A stretch of DNA of 64,000 nt, taken from Terriglobia bacterium (lineage in GTDB: Bacteria; Acidobacteriota; Terriglobia; Bryobacterales; Bryobacteraceae). The stretch is taken from positions 1 through 64,000 of the forward strand of contig JAIQFN010000004.1 of the NCBI GenBank assembly GCA_020073265.1, given 5' to 3'. A program made the translations under genes and the position numbers. Positions 41,091 through 50,560 of the stretch are shown piece after piece. Under the pieces are notes generated by a model. It was not told where the DNA came from. It searched no databases and worked only from the letters and a program-made list of their open reading frames with translations. Within the stretch, counting starts at the first letter, position 1. Every line of letters starts with the position of its first letter.

Positions 41091-42991
41091 TAATCCTCCG
41101 TGTACTTTTCGATTCGAATCGCGGTGGCCTTGAATTCCGAAGTGCCGGACTTGGGATCGACGGCGTCAATGGTCAAGGTGTTGGTTGGAACCTGGTCGTG
41201 GAAATGAGGGGTCATAAAAGCAAGGCCTGGGCGCAGGTTCGGATCGAACCGCACGGGAGCCACCACCGATCCGCGGCGCGAAGCGATGCGCACTTTCTCT
41301 CCATCCCGCACGCCATAGCGCGTGCCATCCTCCGGGGAAAGGTCCAGCGTTTCGCTGCGGCGTAGCGGCGAGGGGTAGCGTCCGCTCTGCACATTGGTGT
41401 TGTAGGAATCCAGGCGGCGTCCCGTGGTGAGCCGGATCGGATAGTCCCGATCGAGGTGATCGACCGGCGGCGAGTACTCGACCGCGGTGAACGGCGCGCG
41501 CGGACCAATGAGAGGAGTCTGCCACAAGCGGCTGTGCAGGTACTGTTCTCCGGGGTGCGATTCGTCGTAGCAAGGCCATTGAATTCCGCCCAGCTCCTCC
41601 AGCCGGCGATAACTCATGCCGGCGTTCATCGGACTGAGGCTGCGCAGCTCGTCCCAGATCGACTCCGAATCAGGTTTGCCCCAATCGTGTCCCAGGCGGC
41701 GGGCCAGCTCGTAGAGAATTTCGAGATCATCGCGCACTCCCGCCGGCGCAGGGATCGCCCGGCGCACTCGCTGCACACGGCGCTCGCTGGAGGTGACCGT
41801 GCCTTCGGTCTCACACCAACCGGCCGCGGCCGGCAGAACGACATCGGCGAGGGCGGCGGTGCGGGTGAAGAACAGGTCCTGAACCACCAGGAATTCAAGC
41901 CCGCCGAGCAGCTTCAGAGCCCGGTGACGGTCCGCTTCCGAATCGGCCGGGTTCTCGCCGAGCACGTACAGGCAGGTCAGCTCGCCGTGCTCCATGGCTT
42001 CAAACATCGCGCTCAGATGCAAACCGCGTTTGGGGTTGATTCGAGTTCCCCAGGCGCGTTCGAACGCGGCGCGCAGTTCATCGTTCTCGACGTGCTGGAA
42101 GCCGGGGAGGCGATCGGGAATCGCGCCCATGTCGCCTCCACCCTGCACGTTGTTCTGGCCACGCAGCGGATTCAATCCGCTGCCATATCGGCCGACATGG
42201 CCGGTCAGAAGTCCGAGATTCAAGAGCGCCAGCACATTGTCGACGGCGTTGTGATGTTCCGTGATGCCCAGCGTCCAGCAGATCTGCGCGCGTTCCGCGC
42301 GGGCATAGGCATGGGCGCATTCTCGAATGACCTGGCCGGGAACGCCGGTTTCACGCTCAGCCCGTTCCAAGGTGTACTGCTCCACGGAATTCCGGTAGGC
42401 TGCGAATCCGCTGGTGGCGTGCTCGACGAACCACTGGTTGGCTAAACCGGCTGCGATGATTTCGCGCGCCATGGCGTTGGCCAGCACGATATCGGAACCG
42501 ACGTCGAGGCCCATCCACACGTCCGCCCACTGCGCCGAAGCCGTGCGTCGCGGGTCGACAACATAGAGCCGAGCGCCGTTTCGCACTCCCTTCAACACGT
42601 GATGGAAGAAGATGGGGTGCGTCTCGCGCGCGTTGGATCCCCACAGCAGGATCACGTCCGCTGCTTCTATCTCGGCGTACGAGCTGGTACCGCCCCCAAG
42701 TCCAAAGACCGTCGCCAGACCGACGACGCTGGGCGCGTGTCAAGTGCGGTTGCAACTGTCGATGTTGTTGCTGCCGATCACGGCGCGCACGAATTTCTGC
42801 GCGATGTAGTTCAGCTCGTTGGTGGTTTTAGAACAACTGAACATGCCGAACGCCTGCGGGCCGTGTTTTGTCAGTTGGGTCTGAAAGCCTTGCGCGACTC
42901 GATCCAGGGCTTCATCCCAAGTGGCTGGACGATGAACGCCCGCATCGCGGATCAGTGGCTGGACGAGCCTGTTCTGGTTTGAAATTGACAT
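41090..42991 (-). CDS. Formate dehydrogenase catalytic subunit, selenocysteine at in-frame TGA
   Basis: This gene encodes the molybdopterin part of FdhA, read through TGA at 42,742-42,740. Before the TGA: NNIDSCNRT; after it: HAPSVVGLATVFGLGGGTSS. That position is the active-site Cys/Sec in formate dehydrogenases (CNRT[C/U]HAPSV), so TGA is read as Sec (residue 84). Later blocks are VILLWGSNARETHPIFFHHV, RLYVVDPRRTASAQWADVW, the GHVGRYGSGLNPLRGQNNVQ motif and a C-terminal domain (RLTTGRRLDSYNTNVQSGRY). With the TGA decoded the chain has 633 residues; start ATG 42,991 or GTG 43,015. Plain gene callers will give two pieces (42,655-41,090 and 43,015-42,740). The 4Fe-4S cap domain is missing and lies at 38,281-39,216. 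Confidence 0.88.
42710..42742 (-). promoter_or_regulatory. TGA selenocysteine codon and bacterial SECIS hairpin
   Basis: On the minus strand TGA (42,742-42,740) is followed by 11 bases and a hairpin at 42,728-42,710: CGUCG pairs with CGACG, with a bulged U and the apical loop GGUCU. In the E. coli fdhF SECIS, as I recall it, the loop also has GGUCU 18 bases after the UGA; here the distance is likewise 18. SelB binds such a loop to insert selenocysteine. Confidence 0.8.
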
Positions 42992-43039
42992 AAGGATACT
43001 TACAGGATAGATCACGGCCGGGTTCCAACCGCTCCCGGG

Positions 43040-43483
43040 CTACGGGACCGATCCCGTTCTTAACTTGTAGGCTTTCGTGCCGGGATCCTGTTCGCGGTAG
43101 ACTGCGTGACAAGCCTGGCACGCGGCGCCGACGCGTTTTGCGATCGCGATTGACGCCGCCGCATCGATCTTGTCGGCCGATAGAGCCGCGTCCAGTTCGT
43201 CCATCCCGGTCACTGCGTCCTTGAGGATCTTGATCGCGTCGTCCTTCTTTCGATCCTTCCAGAACGTGATCGTAACCGCGAGCAACTCGCGCGACCGCGT
43301 CAGCTGGGCCTTGGCGGCTTCGAAATCACTTTTGGCAAGGGACGCGTTGACGGCGGTGAAATTCCGGCCGAGCAACTTCATGTTGTCGGCGAGATTGTTG
43401 GCCGTGAAGATCGGATATTCGGCGGCGACGGACGAACCAGCCAGCATCAGGATGAGGGGCGCCGCGAGGCCGAGCCGCCGCAT
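43040..43483 (-). CDS. Cytochrome c'-like periplasmic protein
   Basis: This is a 147-residue protein. ATG 43,483 (MRRLGLAAPLILML) gives a signal peptide cleaved near SSVAA. The mature part is a helical bundle with a single heme motif near the C-terminus, CQACHAVYREQDP, the layout of cytochrome c' and c-556. The frame is open upstream to 43,540, inside the previous gene. It starts 5 bp after the DUF1552 stop and ends 49 bp before the fdhA start, so it is the last gene of the DUF1592/DUF1552 operon. It could accept electrons from the large heme protein upstream. Confidence 0.75.
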   Translation of the reverse strand: MRRLGLAAPLILMLAGSSVAAEYPIFTANNLADNMKLLGRNFTAVNASLAKSDFEAAKAQLTRSRELLAVTITFWKDRKKDDAIKILKDAVTGMDELDAALSADKIDAAASIAIAKRVGAACQACHAVYREQDPGTKAYKLRTGSVP

Positions 43484-43487
43484 GCGT

Positions 43488-44831
43488 CTAAGCTTCGATG
43501 ATCCCACTGAGCTTGCCCGTGCTGTCGCCGAATCTCTCAACCGGAGTGCCCAGGCTCTCCAGGATAGTCACGTACAGGTTGGCGAGCGGCGTTCCCTTGG
43601 CCTGCCGGATGTAGCGGCCGCCCGTGACGCCGGTGGCCTGGCCGCCGATCAACGCGATCGGGAGGTCGTCGTGGAAATGCGTGTTGCTGTCGCTGATGCC
43701 GGTGCCGTACAGGAACAACGTGTGGTCGAGCATAGTCCCGTCGCCCTCGCGCATCGCGGCCAGCTTCTTGACCAGATACGCGAACTGCTGGAAGTGGTAC
43801 TCGTTGATTTTGTGCAACCGCTCCAGCTTGGCGGGCTCGTCCTGATGATGGGACAGCGGATGATGCGAGTCCGACACGCCGATTTCCGGATAGGCGTGGG
43901 CGCTCACTTCCCGCGCCAGCATGAAGGTGCTGATGCGCGTCATATCGGTCTGGTAGGCGAGCGCCAGCAGGTCCATCATGAGCTTGGCATGCTGGCCATA
44001 ATCGCTGGGAACTCCGACCGGCTGATCCACCACCGGCAGCTCCCGGGTGTTCTGCTGCTCGGCCATCTGGATGCGGCGCTCGATATCGCGAACCGAGTCG
44101 AAATACTCCTCGATCTTGATCCGGTCCTTCGGCCCGAGGGTTTTCTCGAGACTTCCGATTTCGCCGCCGACGAAATCGAGAATGCTGCGATCCCGCTGGA
44201 TGCGCGCGAGCCGGGCCGCGCGATCGGTGCTGCCGGAGGCGCCGAACAGGCGCTCGAAGACGGCGCGCGGATCGTTCTCGATGGGCAGCGGCGTGGTGGG
44301 CGTGCTCCAGGCGATGGTGTTGGTGTAGGCGCAGCTCGCGCCGCCGTCGCAGGCGCCCAGCATCGCGTTGGACTCGAGCCCCAGTTCGATCGAAGCTAAT
44401 TGCGTTTCCTTGGCCAATTGCTTGGCGGCGATCTGGTCCATCGAAACCGAACCCATCACGTCGGCGCCGGAGGTGATCTTGAACGGCGTACTGGTGAGAA
44501 ACGTTCCGGCCGAGCGGGCGTGATCGCCTCCGCCCTTCACCAGATTGGCCGCTTCGTCCGCCAGGCCGCCGATCAGCAGCGTGTGGTCCTTGAACTCAGC
44601 CAGCGACTGCAGTGTCGGGGGCAGTTCCTGCATCGGTCCTACGGCCTTGGGAAACCAGTACGGCATGGACATCCCGTTAGGCACGTAGAACACGCCAAAG
44701 CGGCGGACCGGAGCCGCGGCCGTGCCGGAACGAAGGGCGGGCACCATGCTGTCGAGCCACGGCAGCGCGAGCGTTGCGCCCAGGCCTCGCAAGACCGTGC
44801 GACGTGACAAATGCTTCCTGGTGACAATCAT
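43488..44831 (-). CDS. DUF1552 protein with Tat signal (module B)
   Basis: This 447-residue protein starts with a twin-arginine signal, SRRTVLRGLGATLALPWLDS, and then has the conserved PVRRFGVFYVPNGMSMPYWF of DUF1552. Other blocks are HARSAGTFLT, SCAYTNTIAWSTPTTPLPIE and SDSHHPLSHHQDEPAKLERL, followed by TLFLYGTGISDSNTHFHDDL. DUF1552 proteins resemble sulfatase/DUF1501-like folds and are secreted partners of DUF1592 proteins in Acidobacteria and Planctomycetes; their reaction is unknown. It lies 11 bp behind the DUF1592 gene. A paralogue is at 50,561-51,886. Confidence 0.88.
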   Translation of the reverse strand: MIVTRKHLSRRTVLRGLGATLALPWLDSMVPALRSGTAAAPVRRFGVFYVPNGMSMPYWFPKAVGPMQELPPTLQSLAEFKDHTLLIGGLADEAANLVKGGGDHARSAGTFLTSTPFKITSGADVMGSVSMDQIAAKQLAKETQLASIELGLESNAMLGACDGGASCAYTNTIAWSTPTTPLPIENDPRAVFERLFGASGSTDRAARLARIQRDRSILDFVGGEIGSLEKTLGPKDRIKIEEYFDSVRDIERRIQMAEQQNTRELPVVDQPVGVPSDYGQHAKLMMDLLALAYQTDMTRISTFMLAREVSAHAYPEIGVSDSHHPLSHHQDEPAKLERLHKINEYHFQQFAYLVKKLAAMREGDGTMLDHTLFLYGTGISDSNTHFHDDLPIALIGGQATGVTGGRYIRQAKGTPLANLYVTILESLGTPVERFGDSTGKLSGIIEA

Positions 44832-44842
44832 GCTCTCATCTC

Positions 44843-47281
44843 CTAGCGTCGTTGCGCCACGGCTGTGGTGGCAGGCGGAGTCGCATCCGGGCCGGGCGCT
44901 CTGCGCATCTCGAACGGGGAACTGCGCGCGATGCCCAGCACCAGCGACGACCAGCGGTAATCGTTTTGAGCCAGCTCGCGATCGATCTGTCGCACGGTGG
45001 GAGCGTCGAAATACTCGACTCCCCGGCCCAGCGCGTAGGTCAACAGCTTTTCGGTGACGGTCCGGATGAACTCGTCCTTCCGCGAGAGCAAAGCCTCGCG
45101 AAACGCTTTCGGGCTGTCGACCATCCTGCCGGACCAGTTAATGGTCGAGTTGATTTCCGCGCCCATGTCGGTGTCGCGCCACTTTCCGACCGCATCGAAA
45201 TGCTCCAGGGCGAACCCGAGCGGATCCATACGGGCATGGCACGACGCGCACACCGTATTCTTACGGTGCTCTTCCATGCGCTCGCGCAGCGCGGTAGGCT
45301 TACTCCGGCCGTCGTTCTCTTTCAGCGGCGGAACATTGGGCGGAGGCGGCGGCGGCGGCGTGCCGAGCAGGTTTTCCAGGATCCATTTTCCGCGCAGCAC
45401 CACCGAAGTCCGGTGAGCGTAGGAACTCACGGTCAGAATGCTGGCTTGCCCCAAGAGGCCGAAGCGCCGGTCGTCGGTCAACGTCACGCGCCGGAAATGG
45501 CTGCCAAAAATATCGTTGATCCCATAGTGGCGGGCCAGCCGCTCATTCAGGTAGGTGTAGTTAGCGGACAGCAACTCGGGTATAGGACGATCCTCGCGCA
45601 CCTGGCTGTCGACGAACAGCTCCGTTTCACGCGCCATGGCTTCGCGCAGCGTGGGGTCGAAGTCGGGGAACTGCGCGCGGTCCGGATCCTGCGAGTGGAT
45701 GTTGCGCACCTGCAGCCACTGGCCGGCGAAATCGTCGATGAAGCGGGTGGCGCGGCGATCGGCCAGCATGCGCCGTACCTGCTTATCCAGAATCTTCGGA
45801 TCGTTCAACTGGCCGCGCTCGGCGGCCGCAAGCAGCTCGTCGTCGGGAATGCTTCTCCACAGGAAAAATGACAAACGCGAGGCCAGCTCCAGATTGCTCA
45901 ACCGGTAGACGGCTCCTGGTTGTGCGCTGGCGGGCTGGCTTTCGATGCGGATCAGGAACTTCGGCGACGAGAGCAACGCTTCGAGCGCGCGCTCGATGCC
46001 CGCGTCGAAATCTCTCTCGGCGCGGCCTTGCTTGTAGATGTTGAGCAACGGCTGGATATCGCTCTCGGCCGCCGGACGACGGTAGGCGCGCCCCACCAGC
46101 GTGCCGATGATCTTGCGCGCGCAGGGATCTTCCTCTTGTGTGGCCGCCGGGCGGCAGGTCAGGATCTCGCGGCGGCTGGGCGTTTCCTGGGGAGTCTTGC
46201 CGTCGAACGGTCCGGCGATCTCCAGGGTGTCGATGCCGATGTCGCTGTCCTCGATGGAACGGCGACGGCCGGCCTGGCCGGGTTCGGGCAACGAGTCAGA
46301 AAATGCCGCGGCCACCAGCCGTGTGCCCGCTTTCACTGGAACGCGAATCTCCAGTTGCTTGTCGGCGTTCAAGCGGTAGTTGTGCACCTTGGCGCCTTCG
46401 ACGTCGTCCTCCGGAACCGCAATCAGGACGCCCGGATCCGGACCCTTGAACTCACCGCCGACTCGGAAGCGCTTCACCAGGCCATAGTCGACGCGCAACT
46501 CGATCTGGCTCACGTCTTCCTCGATTCCTTCGATCGTGCCGACCGTTCCGTTGCGCTTCAGCCGCAGCCGGAAGACATATTCGCCGTCCAGCGGAAAAGT
46601 GTGATGAACAGCCAGGCCGCCGTGCGTGGCGAAGGGCATATCCTCGCCCATGCGCGCGGTCTGCCTGGTTCCGATCTCGACTTTGTAGACTCGCACCATG
46701 GGCCGATTGTCGGGACTCCCGAGAGCCAGCCGGCTGATCTTGGTGGCCGCGGACATGTAGCGCGCCAGCAGCCCGGGCGTGATGGAGAGCACGTCGGCGT
46801 TGTTGTCGAACCCGAAGCCGGCCATGTCGCTGGGCAGCAGCTCGGTTCCATCGATGTCGAGCGCCAGCAGGTCGTGAATGACGTTCACGTATTCGGCGCG
46901 ATTCAGCCGATGCGATGCGACTCGTCCAGGATTGGGGTTCGCAGCGGCCGCACGGTCCAGCGAGGTTTCGAGCGTGGCGGCGAAGGCGTCGAGCGTGGCT
47001 TGGTCTGGCCGGGGCATGCCATCGGGCGGCATCTCGCGGGTGCGCAGCTTGCGCGCGATCTTCTCCAGCACTTCGCTGTTGCCCTTCACATCGGCGAGGT
47101 TGATCTTTTCGAGCGAAAGGCCGCCGGTCTTGGCCTTGTCGCTATGGCAGACGACGCAATATTTGTCGACGAGAGAGCGATCCCCGGGCGCACCCGGTTG
47201 CGCCGCGCCACTGATGCCCGCCAGCAGTAAGCCGAGTCCGAGAGTTCGCCATTGCCGTTCGGAAAGCATAGGCTGGGTCAT
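44843..47281 (-). CDS. DUF1592 multi-domain heme protein (module B)
   Basis: This 812-residue secreted protein has the series DUF1587 - DUF1595/DUF1592 - DUF1588 - DUF1585. After a short signal peptide comes a heme motif, YCVVCHSDKAKTGGLSLE, then MPPDGMPRPD. The middle holds RREILTCRP and RIIGTLVGRAYRRPAAESDI-like blocks, and FLIRIESQPA, LASRLSFFLWRSIPDDELL. The second heme-like motif is CASCHARMDPLGFALEHFDA; the C-terminus has FIRTVTEKLLTYALGRGVEY. The family is thought to act on polymers or in electron transfer outside the cell, but no reaction is proven. The start at 47,281 overlaps the ankyrin gene (ATGA); a second ATG at 47,269 fits the ribosome binding site better. Confidence 0.88.
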   Translation of the reverse strand: MTQPMLSERQWRTLGLGLLLAGISGAAQPGAPGDRSLVDKYCVVCHSDKAKTGGLSLEKINLADVKGNSEVLEKIARKLRTREMPPDGMPRPDQATLDAFAATLETSLDRAAAANPNPGRVASHRLNRAEYVNVIHDLLALDIDGTELLPSDMAGFGFDNNADVLSITPGLLARYMSAATKISRLALGSPDNRPMVRVYKVEIGTRQTARMGEDMPFATHGGLAVHHTFPLDGEYVFRLRLKRNGTVGTIEGIEEDVSQIELRVDYGLVKRFRVGGEFKGPDPGVLIAVPEDDVEGAKVHNYRLNADKQLEIRVPVKAGTRLVAAAFSDSLPEPGQAGRRRSIEDSDIGIDTLEIAGPFDGKTPQETPSRREILTCRPAATQEEDPCARKIIGTLVGRAYRRPAAESDIQPLLNIYKQGRAERDFDAGIERALEALLSSPKFLIRIESQPASAQPGAVYRLSNLELASRLSFFLWRSIPDDELLAAAERGQLNDPKILDKQVRRMLADRRATRFIDDFAGQWLQVRNIHSQDPDRAQFPDFDPTLREAMARETELFVDSQVREDRPIPELLSANYTYLNERLARHYGINDIFGSHFRRVTLTDDRRFGLLGQASILTVSSYAHRTSVVLRGKWILENLLGTPPPPPPPNVPPLKENDGRSKPTALRERMEEHRKNTVCASCHARMDPLGFALEHFDAVGKWRDTDMGAEINSTINWSGRMVDSPKAFREALLSRKDEFIRTVTEKLLTYALGRGVEYFDAPTVRQIDRELAQNDYRWSSLVLGIARSSPFEMRRAPGPDATPPATTAVAQRR

Positions 47282-48936
47282 TCCTTTCGCTCGCCGCTCG
47301 AAGCCGGCAACTCATCCGGCGCGGGGACATCGCGCAGGCGTTCCTGAACGGTGCCCGGAACGCCTAACTCCGTATTGGCGCCCAACTGCTTGAGCACGGC
47401 CGCTGTCTCCGGCCAGGCCTGAAATTGGAACGATTGCTTGGAGCCTTCCGCGAGCCGGTACGGCGTGCGTCCGCGGAAATCGCGCGCGTTGATGTTAGCG
47501 CCGTGCGCAACCAGGTACTCGATTACTTCGTCGAGACCGCGGAAGGCCGCGCCGTGCAAAGCGGTGAAATCGCCTTCGTTGACGGCGTTGACGTCCGCCC
47601 CCGCTTCAACCAGAATCTTCACTGCCTCCTCGGCGCCGGGTGAACGCGTCCCGCGCTGGCGTCCGGGCGTGAAGGTAAAGCGACCCAGTCCCGCGGCGAC
47701 CATGAGCGGAGTGGTGCCGTCGTCGGTGGTGAGACGCGGGTTAGCGCCGGCTTCCAATAGTGCGCGGAGGATGTCGCCGCTGCCCGCGCCGCGCATCGAA
47801 TCGCGAACCCGGCCACCGTCACCGCCGAAGCCGCCGACACTTCCGTTGGCGTTGTACGCGGCCACCCACAGCGGGGTGGCGCCGCGAACGTCGCCGGTGC
47901 CGCAGGCGAACGGCTCAAACGCGCCCTTCTTGGGATAACCGATGTAGGCCATGAACATGGCGGACTTGTCGATGCGCGCGTTGGGGTCCGCGCCGTGAGC
48001 GAGCAGCGCCTTCACCAACCGCAGCCGCCGTCCCGCGTCGGCCAGGCCGAAGGCTCCCGAGCCAAAGCCGCCGTAGTCGCCCAGGCCTTCATGTTTGCGT
48101 GTCCAGTCGGGCAGCCACAGATCCACCGAACCGGCCGCTGCGTGCAGCGCCTTGATTCCGTCCAGGTCGCTGTTGGGATCCGCGCCGTGCTCGAGCAGAA
48201 ACAGCGCGAATTCTGTTTGCCCTTTGACGATCGACAACGGCAATGCGTGGGTGCCGTCAGTTCCGGTTTCATTCGCATTCACGCCGGCTGCGAGCAGGAT
48301 GCTGGCCATCTCGACGTCGCCATTGCGGGAGGCGTACAGCAGCGGCGTGAATCCCTTGGCGGTGGAGGCATGCACGTCGGCATGGGCCGCGATCAGGACG
48401 TTAGCGATCTCCTTGTTGTGATCCGAAACCGCCCACATCAGCGCGGTGGTCTTGGTTTCAGTGGTCTTCGCGTTGACGTTGGCGCCATGCGCGAGAAGCA
48501 GCTTTACCACTTGCACGTTCGCCGTGTGCGCAGCCATCATGAGCGGCGTGAGTCCGCTCATCTCGGCGGAATCCGGCTTGGCGCCGGCCTTCAGCAGCCT
48601 CTCGACCATGGGCGCGCTGGCGTTCTGCGCCGCCTGGTGGAGCGGAGTGACGCCGTGGTCATCGGCCGTGTTCACGTTGGCGCCCGCGCGCAGCAACAGA
48701 TCCGCGATTTCGAGATTGTCCCAGTGCGCCGCCCACAACAGCGCAGTGCTGCCGTCCGCGCGCGTGGCGTTCACGTCCACGCGTTGTTTCAGCAGCGCCC
48801 GGAGCGTCGCATTGTCCTGATCGGCCGCGGCGTTCACCAGCCGGCGATCCGGCTCGGCTGCAAACGCGAGGCTTGCGATCGCGAGCAGCGCGCCCAATGT
48901 CAGCGCGCCTTTCTGGACACTCAAGCTTGTTCGCAT
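47278..48936 (-). CDS. Secreted ankyrin-repeat protein (module B)
   Basis: This 552-residue protein has a signal peptide (ALTLGALLAIASLAFAAEPD) and about a dozen ankyrin repeats, for example DGSTALLWAAHWDNLEIADL, DHGVTPLHQAAQNASAPMVE and EGDFTALHGAAFRGLDEVIE. Gly-rich spacers (GGFGGDGGRVRDSM) interrupt the repeats after about residue 360. Exported ankyrin proteins offer binding surfaces; no enzyme domain is present. The gene overlaps the DUF1592 gene downstream by four bases and follows a second, related ankyrin gene, which suggests they are parts of the same secreted assembly. Confidence 0.85.
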   Translation of the reverse strand: MRTSLSVQKGALTLGALLAIASLAFAAEPDRRLVNAAADQDNATLRALLKQRVDVNATRADGSTALLWAAHWDNLEIADLLLRAGANVNTADDHGVTPLHQAAQNASAPMVERLLKAGAKPDSAEMSGLTPLMMAAHTANVQVVKLLLAHGANVNAKTTETKTTALMWAVSDHNKEIANVLIAAHADVHASTAKGFTPLLYASRNGDVEMASILLAAGVNANETGTDGTHALPLSIVKGQTEFALFLLEHGADPNSDLDGIKALHAAAGSVDLWLPDWTRKHEGLGDYGGFGSGAFGLADAGRRLRLVKALLAHGADPNARIDKSAMFMAYIGYPKKGAFEPFACGTGDVRGATPLWVAAYNANGSVGGFGGDGGRVRDSMRGAGSGDILRALLEAGANPRLTTDDGTTPLMVAAGLGRFTFTPGRQRGTRSPGAEEAVKILVEAGADVNAVNEGDFTALHGAAFRGLDEVIEYLVAHGANINARDFRGRTPYRLAEGSKQSFQFQAWPETAAVLKQLGANTELGVPGTVQERLRDVPAPDELPASSGERKE

Positions 48937-48955
48937 CGACGCCTCCTCTCGTCTC

Positions 48956-50557
48956 CTAGCGCGCCGCGTTCTGGCGCGTCAGCGGATGCGCCGTCCCATA
49001 GTCCACGTCTTCCATAAACTCGGGCACCGGCAGCCCGCGAGCCTTCAGGAGCTGACGAAGCAGCGCTCCCGCTTCCCGTCCGCGCTTGACAGTGCCCGTG
49101 TAATAAACGCCATCCGCGATGCGCAGCGGCGTCCAGCCCTCGTCCTTGGTGGTTGCGTCCAGCTTCGCGCCCTTGTCGGCCAGGAACTGCACGATCTCCG
49201 CAGATCCCCGGAGCGCCGCACCGTGCAGCGGAGCGAACCCGAAATCGTCGGCGGCGTTGACGTCCCGGCTGCCCAACTCGTAAGCCAGCTTCACGGCTTC
49301 GAAAGCCTCTTCATTGGTTGCGGCGCTCTCTCCGACGTTCCAGATGCCGACTCCAGCGGCGGCGGCGAGCGCAGTGGCGTGATCTTCAGTCATGATGTTC
49401 GGATCGGCGCCGTGCTCCGCCAGCAAACGCATGAGCGGGATGTCGGCGTGTTTGGCGGCCAGGAAGAACGCCGTTGCTCCCACGCGATTCTGGTAATTCC
49501 GCTGGCCGTCGTTGATCTCCTTGGCCTGCCGGGCGTTCGGATCCGCGCCGTGCGCCAGCAGCACTTTGGCGAGTTCGAAGCTGTCGTAGGTGTCGGTCGC
49601 TTCAGGCGGCGGAAGACCCTTGCCGTGATTCGGGCGGCGCGCATACTCGAGCGCGATGAGCGGCGTCCAGCCCTGCGCTGCGGCGTTGACATCGGCGCCC
49701 TGATCGATCAAATATTTCGCGAGCGCAAAATGCGCATTCGTGATGGCCAGCACCAGCGCGCTGGTGCCATCCGGACCGGCCGCCCGGATCGGCAGGCCGG
49801 ACACGGCGTTAATCATTCGCCCGCGGTTGACGTTGTTGTCGACGTAGCTGGCCGGCATGCGCGCCGGTTGCGCCGGCTGCGCCCGCTTGGGCTGGATGGT
49901 GTCGTTGACGTTCGCGCCCAGCTTCAGCAACGTCTGGACGGCCTCCATGCGGCCCTCGCGCACGGCGAACAGCAAAGCGGTGAAGCCGCCGTTCGAGCGC
50001 GCCTGAACGTCCGCGCCCAGCTCCTTGAGCATCTCGATGCTGACCGGATAATTCTCCGCCGCCGCCCACATCAGCGCCGTCTGTCCATGCCAGCTCTCTT
50101 TACGATTCAGGTCCGCGCCGGCGGCGTACAACATTTTGATCACGTCGGTTTTTCCGGCGCGCGTAGCGGTCATGAGCACCGTTTCGCCTTCCGGCAGCGC
50201 GGTATTCGGATCGGCCCCAGCCTTGAGCAGATGCTCGACCACGGGCGCGCTGGCATCATTCGCGGCGATCGAGAGCGGGCTAATGCCGTATCGGTTCACG
50301 GCCTTCACGTTGGCGCCTGCGTTGATGAGCGTCTCCACCATCTTGAGGTCGTCGTGGCTTACGGCATAGTGCAGCGCGGTGGTCCCGTCGACTTCCGCGG
50401 CATTGACGCCGGCCCCGCTTTCGAGCAGCGTTCGAACCGCCGCGGAGTTGGATTGCTTGACGGCCTCCACCAGCCGCAGATCCGCGGTGGCGGCGAACCC
50501 GGTGGCCGATACCAACACCGCCAACAACCCAGCGTGTTTCATCCCGAGGCTCCTCAT
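48956..50557 (-). CDS. Secreted ankyrin-repeat protein (module A)
   Basis: This 533-residue protein is built like its neighbour: signal peptide (HAGLLAVLVSATGFAATADL) and ankyrin repeats such as DGTTALHYAVSHDDLKMVET, RYGISPLSIAANDASAPVVE and DFGFAPLHGAALRGSAEIVQ. The C-terminus (KRGREAGALLRQLLKARGLP) is non-repeat. It starts 3 bp after the DUF1552 gene of module A and ends 19 bp before the next ankyrin gene. It is clearly a paralogue of the 552-residue protein, with the same order of repeats and a GA-rich break in the middle. Confidence 0.85.
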   Translation of the reverse strand: MRSLGMKHAGLLAVLVSATGFAATADLRLVEAVKQSNSAAVRTLLESGAGVNAAEVDGTTALHYAVSHDDLKMVETLINAGANVKAVNRYGISPLSIAANDASAPVVEHLLKAGADPNTALPEGETVLMTATRAGKTDVIKMLYAAGADLNRKESWHGQTALMWAAAENYPVSIEMLKELGADVQARSNGGFTALLFAVREGRMEAVQTLLKLGANVNDTIQPKRAQPAQPARMPASYVDNNVNRGRMINAVSGLPIRAAGPDGTSALVLAITNAHFALAKYLIDQGADVNAAAQGWTPLIALEYARRPNHGKGLPPPEATDTYDSFELAKVLLAHGADPNARQAKEINDGQRNYQNRVGATAFFLAAKHADIPLMRLLAEHGADPNIMTEDHATALAAAAGVGIWNVGESAATNEEAFEAVKLAYELGSRDVNAADDFGFAPLHGAALRGSAEIVQFLADKGAKLDATTKDEGWTPLRIADGVYYTGTVKRGREAGALLRQLLKARGLPVPEFMEDVDYGTAHPLTRQNAAR

Positions 50558-50560
50558 GGG

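Noticed and set aside
42740-42742. TGA as a nonsense mutation in fdhA
   Set aside because: It lies at the catalytic Cys/Sec position and is followed by a SECIS-like hairpin at the right distance; the frame is intact on both sides.
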